Positions 7,973-16,093 of a stretch of DNA of 54,016 bases are shown here, in pieces. The notes under the pieces were generated by a model, which had not been told where the DNA came from, made no database searches, and worked only from the letters and a program-made list of their open reading frames with translations. Each line of letters starts with the position of its first letter. The first letter of the stretch is position 1. Origin of the DNA: JANMEX01 sp041751995 (GTDB lineage Bacteria > Pseudomonadota > Alphaproteobacteria > Rhizobiales > Rhizobiaceae); assembly GCA_041751995.1 (NCBI GenBank), contig JBGSHY010000046.1, positions 1 to 54,016 of the forward strand, written 5' to 3'. The position numbers were made by a program, and so were the translations under genes.

Positions 7973-9337
7973 TCAGTTCGCCTCGTTCCGATCAATGGTC
8001 ACGTTGGCAAATCCCTGATTGCCATGCTTTGCCATGTCACCGGTGACAATCTTGTCCCAGGCATGTCCGAACACCGCGCCTGTGGCGATCTGGTCGAAAA
8101 CATTGCCGGTAATCACCGCCTTGCCAGACCCGTCAGCAACAGAAACCGCAATGCCTTCGCCCGCTTGCCTTATGACGTTGCCTGTCACCGACACGTTGCG
8201 CAAATAGGGGCCCCAGCCGAGCGCAATGCCGATGTTCGGCGCGCCGTCGATGGTGTTGCCGGTGATCGCCGTATCGGCCTCTGCCGAAATGCCGTTACCA
8301 AAGCCAAGCCCTTCGGCCGGGTAGGGACCCTTCGTCGAGAGATTGCGGACAATGTTGCCGGAGACTGTGGCGAGCCGCCCGCCCTCGTTGAAATTCACCA
8401 CCGAAATGCCGTTGGCTGCGCCATCGACAATGTTGTCGGCGATCACCGAACCTGCAAACTTGAATTCGGCGTAAATCGCTGTCTCACCCGAATCGCGGCA
8501 ATTATTGCCGATGATCTGCGCATTGCTGGCGCTGTTGCAGCGGATGGCGGAAAAAGTGCAATCCGAGACCTGATTGCCCGTAACTTGCACATTGCCGGCG
8601 CGGAACACGTTGATGCCGTTGCCGTTCTGCCCGGTCCCGCCCGCCCGCGAACTGATCCGCTCGACGCGGTTGCCAGAAATGATGGTGCTGTCGGCAGCCT
8701 CCGTCCACCGGTGCACCAGAATGCCGCCATTGGCGCAGTCGTTGACCGTGTTTCCGGCAATCGTCACGCCCGAGCCCTCGACACTCCAGATCCCTGCATC
8801 CGCCGCACCGGAAACGGATGTCCGCTCAATTCGTCCCGCTGATGCCTCCAGCACCAGGCCATGCTTGGTGCTGCCGACAATCTCGCAATTGTCGATCAAG
8901 ACCTTTGGCACCCGCCGCCCTTCGATGAGCCCCTGCGCCTGATCTGAAAGGGCACGGTTTGCCCCGTCAAACGTTACGCCCTCGATGAACAGGATTTCCG
9001 TGCTCTCTGCCGAAAACAGAAACCCGTCGCCGCCATAGACAATGCGCGATGCGCCCGGGACGCCGGTAATGCGCACCCGTTTTGGCAGCGCCATATTGGA
9101 AATACGGAATGTCCCGGCAGGCAGAAAAATCGGTTGGTTGGTTGCAGAAGCCGCATTGAGGATTTCGGCAAACTTGCGCGATTGGTCATCCGGTGTATCC
9201 GGCATGAAGCCGAAATCCGTCGGATCGATTGAGCCGCGCATCGACGCATTCTGCAGCGCCTGTGCGTTAGCCCGCCCCATCAGGAACGGCATCGCCAAGC
9301 CTGTCCCGATACCTGTCAGAAATTCACGCCGACGCAT
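7973..9337 (-). CDS. Tat-exported parallel beta-helix repeat protein (TIGR03808-like)
   Basis: A 454-residue protein beginning with a twin-arginine signal (RRREFLTGIG, hydrophobic stretch, cleavage after RANAQA), so it should be exported folded. The rest is a right-handed beta-helix of repeated short strands with N/G turns (VTIAGNTVNDCANGG, TIISGNRVERI, VQVTGNQVSDC). This layout matches the rhizobial family of twin-arginine-translocated repeat proteins. Related folds act on polysaccharides, but no catalytic residues can be assigned. The start at 9337 has a GGAGAG site; the 33 codons upstream are not signal-like and were excluded. Confidence 0.85.
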   Translation of the reverse strand: MRRREFLTGIGTGLAMPFLMGRANAQALQNASMRGSIDPTDFGFMPDTPDDQSRKFAEILNAASATNQPIFLPAGTFRISNMALPKRVRITGVPGASRIVYGGDGFLFSAESTEILFIEGVTFDGANRALSDQAQGLIEGRRVPKVLIDNCEIVGSTKHGLVLEASAGRIERTSVSGAADAGIWSVEGSGVTIAGNTVNDCANGGILVHRWTEAADSTIISGNRVERISSRAGGTGQNGNGINVFRAGNVQVTGNQVSDCTFSAIRCNSASNAQIIGNNCRDSGETAIYAEFKFAGSVIADNIVDGAANGISVVNFNEGGRLATVSGNIVRNLSTKGPYPAEGLGFGNGISAEADTAITGNTIDGAPNIGIALGWGPYLRNVSVTGNVIRQAGEGIAVSVADGSGKAVITGNVFDQIATGAVFGHAWDKIVTGDMAKHGNQGFANVTIDRNEAN

Positions 9338-9506
9338 CTGCACTCTCCATTTGCTTCGGTGCAGCACAAACGGTGCCAGTATCAGCGTTTCATTATGGGA
9401 CACCAACGCGTTGCCAATCTTGGACCCATTTGACAAGGATCAACGGCTGACCGCACCATGGGTGCGACAAATCAAGCCAACAAAAAATCGGGAGTGGTTT
9501 CAGGTC

Positions 9507-9995
9507 ATGAGCAGCGCATTCACAAAAGACGTCGATGAAGGCGGCACATTGCCGGATGTCGGCGAACGCCCGGTCAGTTCGGCGCGCAATCTGGTCACCC
9601 GTCAGGGCATGGCCATGATTGATGCTGAAATTGCCTTTGCGCATGAATCCATGGCCAAAGCGGAAGGCGCCGGCGAGCGCGAACAGATTGCGCTGGCCGC
9701 ACGCGACCTGCGCTACTGGTCGCACCGCCGCGAAACAGCCGAGCTTTCGATTCCGGAACCTGACAGTGATGTCATCCGCTTCGGCATGTCGGTGGATTTG
9801 GTGTCCCCGGACGGCAAGAAGAAGGTCACCTGGAAAATTACCGGCGAGGACGAGGCCGACGCCAAGCATGGCAAGATTTCACACGTCTCGCCAATGGCCA
9901 TCGCGCTGTTTGGCAAGAAGGCAGGTGACGCAATTTCACTGAACGACCACGAATGGGTGATTGCTTCGTTTGAAAGCGATGACGAGGGCTTATAG
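9507..9995 (+). CDS. GreA/GreB-family transcription factor-like protein
   Basis: A 162-residue protein with the Gre architecture. A helical hairpin spans about residues 28-88 and is followed by a FKBP-like C-terminal domain (FGMSVDLVSPDGKKKVTWKITGEDEADAKHG, SPMAIALFGKKAGDA). Gre factors enter the RNA polymerase secondary channel and stimulate cleavage of backtracked transcripts. The GDLxEN tip with its two acidic residues, found in classic GreA/GreB, is not recognisable here (EGAGEREQ instead), so the activity may differ. The ATG at 9507 starts the conserved part. Its 3' end overlaps the convergent corA gene by six bases. Confidence 0.8.
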   Translation: MSSAFTKDVDEGGTLPDVGERPVSSARNLVTRQGMAMIDAEIAFAHESMAKAEGAGEREQIALAARDLRYWSHRRETAELSIPEPDSDVIRFGMSVDLVSPDGKKKVTWKITGEDEADAKHGKISHVSPMAIALFGKKAGDAISLNDHEWVIASFESDDEGL

Positions 9996-10976
9996 CCAGC
10001 CCTTGTTGCGGAAATACCAGAGCGGCAGCAACGCAGACAATACCATCAGGCCGATCGCCATCGGATAGCCGAAAGTCCAGTCAAGCTCCGGCATGAAATG
10101 GAAATTCATGCCGTAGATGGACGCAACCAGTGTCGGCGGCATGAAGCCGACAGCGGCGACCGAAAATATCTTGATGATGGCATTTTGTTCAACCGACACC
10201 AAACCAACGACGGTGTCCAGAAGCAGCGTGATCTTGCTCGACAGGAATTCGGCGTGCCGGGTGAGTGAGTGCATGTCCCGTTCCAGCACAGCCAGCCGCC
10301 CCTTGGTTGCCTTCTTCTTGCCGGTCTCGGCATTTTCCGTGTTCAGGTAGGTGACCAGCCGGATCAACCCCTGAAGGCTTTCCCCGACCTTTGAAAGGAA
10401 CGCGCCCTGCGTTCCCAATAGCCGCATGGCGCTGCGGAACCGCGGTGTCGACATGGGCGTCTTGTTGTCGGCGAACAGGTCGTCAGCCTCTTTGTCGAGA
10501 TGCCCCGCAACACCTTCCAGCAAGTCCGCGAGCCGGTCGGTGACTGTCTCCAGCAATCCGATCATCACCATGAGACCGTCTGTTTCCGGAACACAAAACT
10601 CGTTGCCGGGCTTGCCCATTCTTGTTTCAAACAGGCCAAATGCCGTCGGCGCCGCATAGCGGACCGTCACCAACTGTCCGCCGCTGATGATGAATGTCAC
10701 CGGGCTGACGCCGGGCTTCGGCGAGCCGGTCGCATGCACCAGCGGCGCGGTCAGATACTGCGCACCGCTTTCGGTGTAAAACCGGCTGGATTCCTCGATC
10801 TCGGCCATGTCTTCACGTGTCGGGATTTCAATGCCGGTGAGCATTTCCACATGGCGGTCTTCTTCCGCGCTGGGGTTCAGGAGATCAATCCAGATGACGT
10901 TTTCTGGCAAGGCATCGCCAGTCTTGAGCGCATGCTTTGAAAATGCCTGCTCGCCTTTGACGTGCGCTGTTATCAT
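9990..10976 (-). CDS. corA: CorA-family magnesium/divalent cation transporter
   Basis: A 328-residue inner-membrane channel of the CorA family, normally a pentamer carrying Mg2+ (or Co2+/Ni2+). It has a long cytoplasmic alpha/beta and helical domain. Near the C-terminus are two membrane helices, and the hallmark GMN motif (IYGMNFHFMPELDW) forms the selectivity loop just after the first. The protein ends in positively charged RNKGWL. Its ATG overlaps the stop codon of the upstream toxin gene (ATGA), which makes it the third gene of an antitoxin-toxin-corA unit. Confidence 0.92.
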   Translation of the reverse strand: MITAHVKGEQAFSKHALKTGDALPENVIWIDLLNPSAEEDRHVEMLTGIEIPTREDMAEIEESSRFYTESGAQYLTAPLVHATGSPKPGVSPVTFIISGGQLVTVRYAAPTAFGLFETRMGKPGNEFCVPETDGLMVMIGLLETVTDRLADLLEGVAGHLDKEADDLFADNKTPMSTPRFRSAMRLLGTQGAFLSKVGESLQGLIRLVTYLNTENAETGKKKATKGRLAVLERDMHSLTRHAEFLSSKITLLLDTVVGLVSVEQNAIIKIFSVAAVGFMPPTLVASIYGMNFHFMPELDWTFGYPMAIGLMVLSALLPLWYFRNKGWL

Positions 10977-11374
10977 TTGGACACTCCGTCAACAAGTTTG
11001 CTGTAATCGCGGAAAAACATCGCCGCGCCGATTTCGTCGATTTCACCAGAGGCGACGCCGAGGACGAATTCGACGATTTCGCCCTGTGTTGCTTCAACAA
11101 TGTAGCCATGAAGCCGCAAGAATACATAGGAGGCAACAAAGGCGGTGCGTTTGTTTCCGTCTGAAAACGGATGATTTTTCGCAATACCGAACAAATATGC
11201 AGCGGCCAGTTCAAACACGTCCGGGTTTTCATACGCCGCTTTGTTGATTGGCCGCGCCAATGCCGCCTCGAGGGCGTTCTCATCCTTAATTCCCGGCAGT
11301 CCGCCATGCTCACCCAGTTGCTGTTCATGAAATATGTCAACAGCCTCACGGCTGAGCCAAATCCACTCGCTCAC
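10973..11374 (-). CDS. Doc/Fic-type death-on-curing toxin
   Basis: A 133-residue single-domain Fic-fold protein. The motif HPFSDGNKRTAF at residues 68-79 matches the Doc version of the Fic motif (H-x-F-x-D-[AG]-N-K-R). Phage P1 Doc uses this motif to phosphorylate EF-Tu and stop translation. Further Doc-like features are SREAVDIFHEQQLGEHGG and the PGIKDENALEAALARP segment. It overlaps the upstream antitoxin by four bases (ATGA). Its own stop overlaps the corA start, so the three genes are probably co-translated. Confidence 0.9.
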   Translation of the reverse strand: MSEWIWLSREAVDIFHEQQLGEHGGLPGIKDENALEAALARPINKAAYENPDVFELAAAYLFGIAKNHPFSDGNKRTAFVASYVFLRLHGYIVEATQGEIVEFVLGVASGEIDEIGAAMFFRDYSKLVDGVSK

Positions 11375-11592
11375 TTTGCAAGCTCACGCAAAGCAACCTT
11401 GTATTTGTCCATGCATTCGCGAGCGGCGTCCAACTGGCGCGCCAAATCATTTTTTTCCGGAACAAACTTGATGCCGCTCTTGTCGGCGACGATGGAAACA
11501 CTGTCCCCCGCGCTCAATCCCAAACTCTCCAGAATGTCCTTCGGAATGATCACGCCTTCGGAATTGCCGATCTTGCGGATGACGGTGTTCAT
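11371..11592 (-). CDS. AbrB/MazE-type antitoxin
   Basis: A 73-residue protein with an N-terminal SpoVT/AbrB swapped-hairpin DNA-binding domain (MNTVIRKIGNSEGVIIPKDILESLGL, residues 1-26). The charged C-terminal tail (QLDAARECMDKYKVALRELAK) would wrap the toxin. Such proteins neutralise Doc or MazF toxins and repress their own promoter. A perfect 12-bp inverted repeat lies just upstream. I chose the ATG at 11592, which begins the conserved domain; the upstream extension crosses the operator. Confidence 0.88.
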   Translation of the reverse strand: MNTVIRKIGNSEGVIIPKDILESLGLSAGDSVSIVADKSGIKFVPEKNDLARQLDAARECMDKYKVALRELAK

Positions 11593-11602
11593 TGTTCCAA
11601 CT

Positions 11603-11650
11603 CCAGTTGCAACATGAAAAATATCATAGCATCCGTCGTGTTGCAACTGG
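11603..11650 (-). promoter_or_regulatory. Inverted-repeat operator and promoter of the toxin-antitoxin operon
   Basis: Perfect 12-bp arms CCAGTTGCAACA (11603-11614) and TGTTGCAACTGG (11639-11650) are separated by 24 bp. Between them, on the minus strand, is a good -10 hexamer TATGAT (11628-11623). The left arm ends only 11 bases before the antitoxin start. This is the layout expected for autorepression by an AbrB-type antitoxin, with two half-sites flanking the promoter core. Confidence 0.7.
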
Positions 11651-11659
11651 CATTATAAC

Positions 11660-11689
11660 AACAAAAAACCGGCCGCGTTGTGGCCGGTT
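11660..11689 (-). terminator. Rho-independent terminator of the DUF2267-like gene
   Basis: On the minus strand an 8-bp perfect stem AACCGGCC / GGCCGGTT (11682-11689 with 11667-11674) closes a 7-base loop and runs straight into TTTTTTG. It lies 24 bases past the stop of the gene at 11714-12067. It insulates the toxin-antitoxin promoter from upstream transcription. Confidence 0.8.
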
Positions 11690-11713
11690 CAGAGGGAATT
11701 ATGCAGCGGGCAC

Positions 11714-12067
11714 TCAGACGAACTGGCCGAGTCCGGGGATCGACGCCACAACCGCGTCAATCGGACCGTCGCCAGCCTTTTCGCGGGCGAAACGGATGGT
11801 TTCCTTGGACACGCCGGTAATTTCACCCATGCCGAGGCCCATGCCCATCAGTTGTGAGCCAAGACCCATAACACCGCCCATGAAACCGGGCTTGTAGTTG
11901 GCGGCGGCAATGGCTTCGCTTGCGCCGGGCAGGGCGCTGACCAGTTTGGACACCTGGTCTGCCGGGCCTTCGGCCTGCAGGAAACCAAGGATCAGGCCGA
12001 CGGCCTTTTGAGCGCTTCCGGCTTCAAGGCCGACATTGGCGACAATGCGCTCGATCAGTTCATTCAT
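11714..12067 (-). CDS. DUF2267/DUF2780-like small protein
   Basis: A 117-residue protein beginning MNELIERIVANVGLEAGSAQKAVGLILGFLQ, followed by a glycine- and methionine-rich centre (GGVMGLGSQLMGMGLGMGEI) and a C-terminal IPGLGQFV. The N-terminal helical block looks like the DUF2267/DUF2780 group of small bacterial proteins, whose function is not established. It has no signal peptide. A GGAG element precedes the ATG, and a strong terminator follows the gene. Family assignment is by eye. Confidence 0.7.
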   Translation of the reverse strand: MNELIERIVANVGLEAGSAQKAVGLILGFLQAEGPADQVSKLVSALPGASEAIAAANYKPGFMGGVMGLGSQLMGMGLGMGEITGVSKETIRFAREKAGDGPIDAVVASIPGLGQFV

Positions 12068-12247
12068 TTTGGCAGCTCCGATAAATTTTGACGTTTACGT
12101 CATATGCACAAAATGCAACCCGAAAACAAGCAGACAATCCCATTGTTATTTTCTTGCCCATTGTTGATTTCAAGGACGCCCGTTATATCAGCAATGCCCG
12201 CCAACCGGCGGTAAACACGGTCATTTGCACGCGAATCGGAACATCCT

Positions 12248-13795
12248 ATGCTTCAAGACGGTAAGATTTTCATCGGCGCCAGCCGCAAGCCGGATGATTC
12301 CATTCAAAAGGGCGAATATCTTGCGCTGAAATACGCCAACCGCCACGGTCTCATCACCGGCGCGACCGGCACCGGCAAAACCGTCACGCTGCAGATCTTG
12401 GCCGAATCTTTTTCCAACGCCGGTGTCCCGGTGTTCGCCGCTGATATCAAGGGCGACCTTTCCGGCATTGCCGCCATGGGTGAAACCAAGGATTTTCTCG
12501 TCAAGCGCGCCGACCAGATTGGTCTGAAGCCTTATGACCATCAAGAATTCCCGGTGATATTCTGGGACCTTTTCGGCGAGCAGGGCCACCCCATCCGCGC
12601 CACCGTCTCGGAAATGGGTCCGCTTCTGTTGTCGCGCCTGATGAACCTGTCGGATGCGCAAGAGGGTGTTTTGAATATCGCGTTCCGCATTGCGGACGAA
12701 GAGGGAATGCTGCTGCTCGACCTAAAAGATTTGCAGGCCATGCTGACCCACGTGGCTGACCGGGCCAAGGAACTGCAGACACGCTACGGCAATGTCTCAA
12801 AGGAATCCGTCGGCTCGATCCAGCGCTCGCTGTTGGTGCTGGAAGAGCAGGGCGGCGACCGCTTTTTCGGCGAGCCCGCGCTCAACATTGCCGACATCAT
12901 GCGCACCACGCAGGATGGCCGCGGCGCGGTGAACATCCTTGCCGCCGACAAGCTGATGATGAACCCGCGCCTTTACGGCACGTTCCTGCTCTGGCTCCTG
13001 TCCGAATTGTTCGAAGTCCTGCCGGAAATCGGCGACCCGGAAAAGCCGAAGCTGGTCTTCTTCTTCGACGAAGCTCATCTCCTGTTCAACGAAGCGCCGA
13101 AAGCCCTTTTGGAACGCGTCGAACAGGTCGTCCGCTTGATCCGCTCCAAGGGAGTCGGCGTGTTTTTTGTCACGCAGAACCCGCTCGATATACCTGAAAC
13201 CGTGCTCGCCCAGCTTGGCAACCGCATTCAGCACGCGCTGCGCGCCTATTCGCCGCGTGAAACCAAAGCCGTGAAGGTGGCCGCCGACACGTTCCGCCCG
13301 AACCCGGATTTTGACACCTACAACACCATCATGGGCCTTGGCACCGGTGAGGCGCTGGTCTCGACGCTCGAGGAAAAGGGCATCCCGTCGATGGTCCAGC
13401 GCACCCTGGTCCGCCCGCCAGCTGCCCGCATGGGCCCGATTACTCCCGAAGAGCGCCGTGCGCTGATCAACCAGAGCCCTGTCACCGGCCAATACGACAA
13501 GACAGTCGACCGCGAGTCGGCCTACGAAATCCTTCAGCGCAAGATGGCGCAGGACAAGGCGGAAATCGAACAGGCCAAACAGGCAGAGGAAGCCCCTCAG
13601 ACCACCGGCGGCGGCTGGCGCTTGCCGGATTTCGGCGGCGGTTCGTCGACGCCAACCCGCACAACAGCCAAACCCCGCGCCTCCTCACGCCAGACTGTCA
13701 CGGAAACCGCGATGAAATCGGTCGTGCGCTCGGTCGGCTCGTCCCTAGGCCGCGCTCTGGTGCGCGGAATTTTGGGGAGCTTGACCCGGCGGTGA
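12248..13795 (+). CDS. HerA-like ATPase, DUF853 (YjgR) family
   Basis: A 515-residue soluble P-loop ATPase of the HerA/FtsK-like group. The Walker A motif GATGTGKT is at residues 38-45 and the Walker B segment is LVFFFDEAHLLF. Later come VGVFFVTQNPLDIPETVLAQLGNRIQHALRAYSP (sensor and arginine-finger region) and a C-terminal helical, Pro/Thr-rich tail. The family includes E. coli YjgR; its substrate is not established. The length is normal. It stands alone and ends exactly where the convergent L,D-transpeptidase stop begins. Confidence 0.9.
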   Translation: MLQDGKIFIGASRKPDDSIQKGEYLALKYANRHGLITGATGTGKTVTLQILAESFSNAGVPVFAADIKGDLSGIAAMGETKDFLVKRADQIGLKPYDHQEFPVIFWDLFGEQGHPIRATVSEMGPLLLSRLMNLSDAQEGVLNIAFRIADEEGMLLLDLKDLQAMLTHVADRAKELQTRYGNVSKESVGSIQRSLLVLEEQGGDRFFGEPALNIADIMRTTQDGRGAVNILAADKLMMNPRLYGTFLLWLLSELFEVLPEIGDPEKPKLVFFFDEAHLLFNEAPKALLERVEQVVRLIRSKGVGVFFVTQNPLDIPETVLAQLGNRIQHALRAYSPRETKAVKVAADTFRPNPDFDTYNTIMGLGTGEALVSTLEEKGIPSMVQRTLVRPPAARMGPITPEERRALINQSPVTGQYDKTVDRESAYEILQRKMAQDKAEIEQAKQAEEAPQTTGGGWRLPDFGGGSSTPTRTTAKPRASSRQTVTETAMKSVVRSVGSSLGRALVRGILGSLTRR

Positions 13796-14566
13796 TCAGC
13801 TGTTGTAGGTAATTGGCAGCGGTGAGAACTCGTCGAGCACAATGATCGGGGCTTTCTTCGGCACCCGTTCGTAAAGGTCGATAATGTCCTGGTTCATCAG
13901 GCGCACGCAGCCCGATGATGCCTTCTTCCCGATGCTGCTCCATTCCGGCGAGCCGTGGATGCGGTAAAGCGTGTCCACGCCGTCCTTGAACACATAAAGC
14001 GCCCGCGCGCCGAGCGGATTTTTCAATCCGGGCGCCATGCCGCCGTTGGCTTCGGAATATTTCTCGAGCTTTTTGTCACGCGCAATCATCTCGGCAGGCG
14101 GCGTCCATTTCGGCCACTTTGTTTTCCATTCCACCCGCGCATCGCCTGTCCAGGCAAAACCTTCCTTGCCAATGGCAACGCCATAGCGCACAGCCTCGCC
14201 AAACGGTTGGACCAGATACAGAAAACGGTTGGCCGTATCGACGACGATGGTTCCCGGCGCCTCGCCGGTAGGGTCCGGGACGGCCTGACGGTAGTATTTC
14301 GGATCAATCTTCTTGTAGGGGATAGCCGGGATGCTGAACTCCCCGTCCACGACCGCCGCATACATTTGCGCCGGGGGCATATACACAGGCGCCATGTCGA
14401 CGGGCAGCGGCACTGGCTCAACCGGTACAATGGCTTGTGCATCTGGACCATCGGCTGCCAGGCCAACCACTTCATCCGTGGTCGTGCATCCGGGCAAGGC
14501 AATCAAGACCAATCCGCCCAGCATAGTGCGGCGGCTGATTGCCGATGGTTTTTCACTGATTGTCAT
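13796..14566 (-). CDS. L,D-transpeptidase (YkuD/ErfK family) lipoprotein
   Basis: A 256-residue envelope enzyme. The N-terminus has a twin-arginine-like SRRTMLGG followed by a lipobox (ALPGC, Cys27), so it is probably a lipoprotein. The YkuD catalytic domain covers about residues 100-250 and contains HGSPEWSSIGKKASSGCVRLMNQD, the H...S-x-G-C-[IV]-R motif with the nucleophilic Cys. Such enzymes make 3-3 peptidoglycan cross-links or anchor outer-membrane proteins, which is important in polar-growing rhizobia. Its stop abuts the stop of the HerA-like gene with no spacer. Confidence 0.92.
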   Translation of the reverse strand: MTISEKPSAISRRTMLGGLVLIALPGCTTTDEVVGLAADGPDAQAIVPVEPVPLPVDMAPVYMPPAQMYAAVVDGEFSIPAIPYKKIDPKYYRQAVPDPTGEAPGTIVVDTANRFLYLVQPFGEAVRYGVAIGKEGFAWTGDARVEWKTKWPKWTPPAEMIARDKKLEKYSEANGGMAPGLKNPLGARALYVFKDGVDTLYRIHGSPEWSSIGKKASSGCVRLMNQDIIDLYERVPKKAPIIVLDEFSPLPITYNS

Positions 14567-14764
14567 ATGCGGTCCAAACTTCTTGCGTTCCGGTCTCTGT
14601 TAATGGCTGCACTTGTCTGCGAATGCGGCGCCAGTGCGGCAACTGCAATCACCTTGTGCTTACATACAGAAACATTCAAACGTTTTTGGCGCGCGAAAGG
14701 TTCCCGCTGATCAAGAGACCTGAAGCCCGGCGCCGTTTATGCCGCGCGTCTGACAGTCTTTGCA

Positions 14765-14793
14765 TTGCCCGATGGAACCACCATGATTATATA
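14765..14793 (+). promoter_or_regulatory. Probable promoter of the superoxide dismutase gene
   Basis: TTGCCC (-35) and TATATA (-10) are separated by 17 bp, with the -10 ending 56 bases before the sod start codon. Hexamers and spacing fit a housekeeping sigma-70 promoter. The rest of the 283-bp gap from 14567 holds nothing else convincing. Confidence 0.5.
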
Positions 14794-14849
14794 ACGTTGT
14801 GAACACAGCGCCCGCTTGCGTTCAACCCACATTGCCTCAGGAGATCCCC

Positions 14850-15452
14850 ATGGCCTTTACCCTTCCGGACCTGCCTTATGACTACGACGCGCTCGCGCCT
14901 TTCATGTCGCGCGAGACTCTCGAATTCCATCACGACAAGCACCACAAGGCATACGTCGACAACGGCAACAAACTGGCCGCCGAAGCAGGCCTGGATGGCC
15001 TGTCACTTGAAGAAGTCGTGAAACAGTCTTTTGGCAAAAACGCACCGCTCTTCAACAATGCCGGCCAGCACTACAATCACATTCACTTCTGGTCGTGGAT
15101 GAAAAAGGGCGGCGGCGGCACAAAGTTGCCGGGCAAGATCGCCAAGCTGATCGACTCCGATCTCGGCGGATACGACAAGTTCAAGGCGGATTTTATTGCC
15201 GCTGGCACCACCCAGTTCGGATCTGGTTGGGCTTGGCTTTCAGTCAAGAATGGCAAGCTCGAAATCTCCAAGACACCAAATGGTGAAAACCCGCTGGTTC
15301 ATGGTGCCTCGCCGATCCTTGGTGTCGATGTCTGGGAGCATTCCTATTACATCGACTATCGCAACGCCCGCCCGAAGTATCTCGAGGCATTTGTCGATTC
15401 ACTGATCAACTGGGACTACGTGCTGGAGCGTTTCGAAGCAGCAACGGCCTGA
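14850..15452 (+). CDS. sodB: Superoxide dismutase, Fe/Mn type
   Basis: Converts superoxide to hydrogen peroxide and oxygen in the cytoplasm. The 200-residue protein shows all four metal ligands: His27 in LEFHHDKH, His77 in QHYNHIHFW, and Asp160 and His164 in DVWEHSYY. The GSGWAWLS motif is also present. Fe versus Mn preference cannot be decided by eye. The ATG at 14850 is preceded by AGGAGA; an earlier in-frame ATG at 14799 has no ribosome site. A strong terminator follows, so it is a single-gene transcript. Confidence 0.95.
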   Translation: MAFTLPDLPYDYDALAPFMSRETLEFHHDKHHKAYVDNGNKLAAEAGLDGLSLEEVVKQSFGKNAPLFNNAGQHYNHIHFWSWMKKGGGGTKLPGKIAKLIDSDLGGYDKFKADFIAAGTTQFGSGWAWLSVKNGKLEISKTPNGENPLVHGASPILGVDVWEHSYYIDYRNARPKYLEAFVDSLINWDYVLERFEAATA

Positions 15453-15483
15453 TTTTTCGAGCGTAATTCGAACACCTTTCGTG

Positions 15484-15513
15484 CGCCGCCGGCATCCCAA
15501 CCGGCGGCGTTTT
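15484..15513 (+). terminator. Rho-independent terminator after sodB
   Basis: A perfect 9-bp GC-rich stem, CGCCGCCGG and CCGGCGGCG, encloses an 8-base loop and is followed by TTTTG. It begins 31 bases past the sod stop. Confidence 0.9.
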
Positions 15514-15634
15514 GTTGACAGTATGTCACCGGCTGTGAACAACACCTCACGCAAGTGTGATCTGCCTTTGATCGCGGAATGTTGCAACCTGACCGAGGCG
15601 GCATCTATTCAATCGGCAATCAGGAGAACTTCAA

Positions 15635-16081
15635 ATGAAAATGCATATAGCAAGTTTGGTGCTGGCGAGTGCGGTATTCGGTTCAGCGCCTGCTTGGGCT
15701 GATCCAATCGCAGATCGAATTGCACTCATGAAGGAAAACGGAAAGATCGCGTTTGGCGGTCTTGGACCCGTTGTCAAAGGCGAGGCCCCATTTGACGCGG
15801 CCGCTGTCAATGCCTTGTTGGCGGCGCTCAATGTCAGCGTGATGAAGCTGGATGTTCCAGCCATGTTTCCGGCAGGTTCGGACACTGGCGAAACGACCGC
15901 CTCACCGAAAATATGGGAAGACATGGCGGGCTTTACCGCTGCTGCGGACAAGCTGAAAGCCGATGTTGCGGCTGCCGTCGCGGCAAATCCGCAGGATCTT
16001 GATGCCCTGAAGGTTCAGTTCGGAGTGATCTCCAAGAATTGCGGCGCCTGCCACGAGACATATCGCATCAAGAAAGGCTGA
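15635..16081 (+). CDS. Periplasmic cytochrome c' (class II)
   Basis: A 148-residue protein with a Sec signal peptide (cleavage after APAWA) and a four-helix body. The single heme-binding motif CGACH lies at residues 136-140 near the C-terminus, the hallmark of class II cytochromes c. Such proteins carry electrons or bind NO in the periplasm. An AGGAGA site precedes the ATG. The diheme cytochrome gene starts 12 bases after its stop, so the two are co-transcribed and may exchange electrons. Confidence 0.92.
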   Translation: MKMHIASLVLASAVFGSAPAWADPIADRIALMKENGKIAFGGLGPVVKGEAPFDAAAVNALLAALNVSVMKLDVPAMFPAGSDTGETTASPKIWEDMAGFTAAADKLKADVAAAVAANPQDLDALKVQFGVISKNCGACHETYRIKKG

Positions 16082-16093
16082 TTGGCACATTGC

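Noticed and set aside
14567..14710. 47-codon frame with a signal-peptide-like start (MRSKLLAFRSLLMAALVCECGA)
   Set aside because: It starts base-to-base against the divergent L,D-transpeptidase start, leaving no room for a promoter, and it has no ribosome site.
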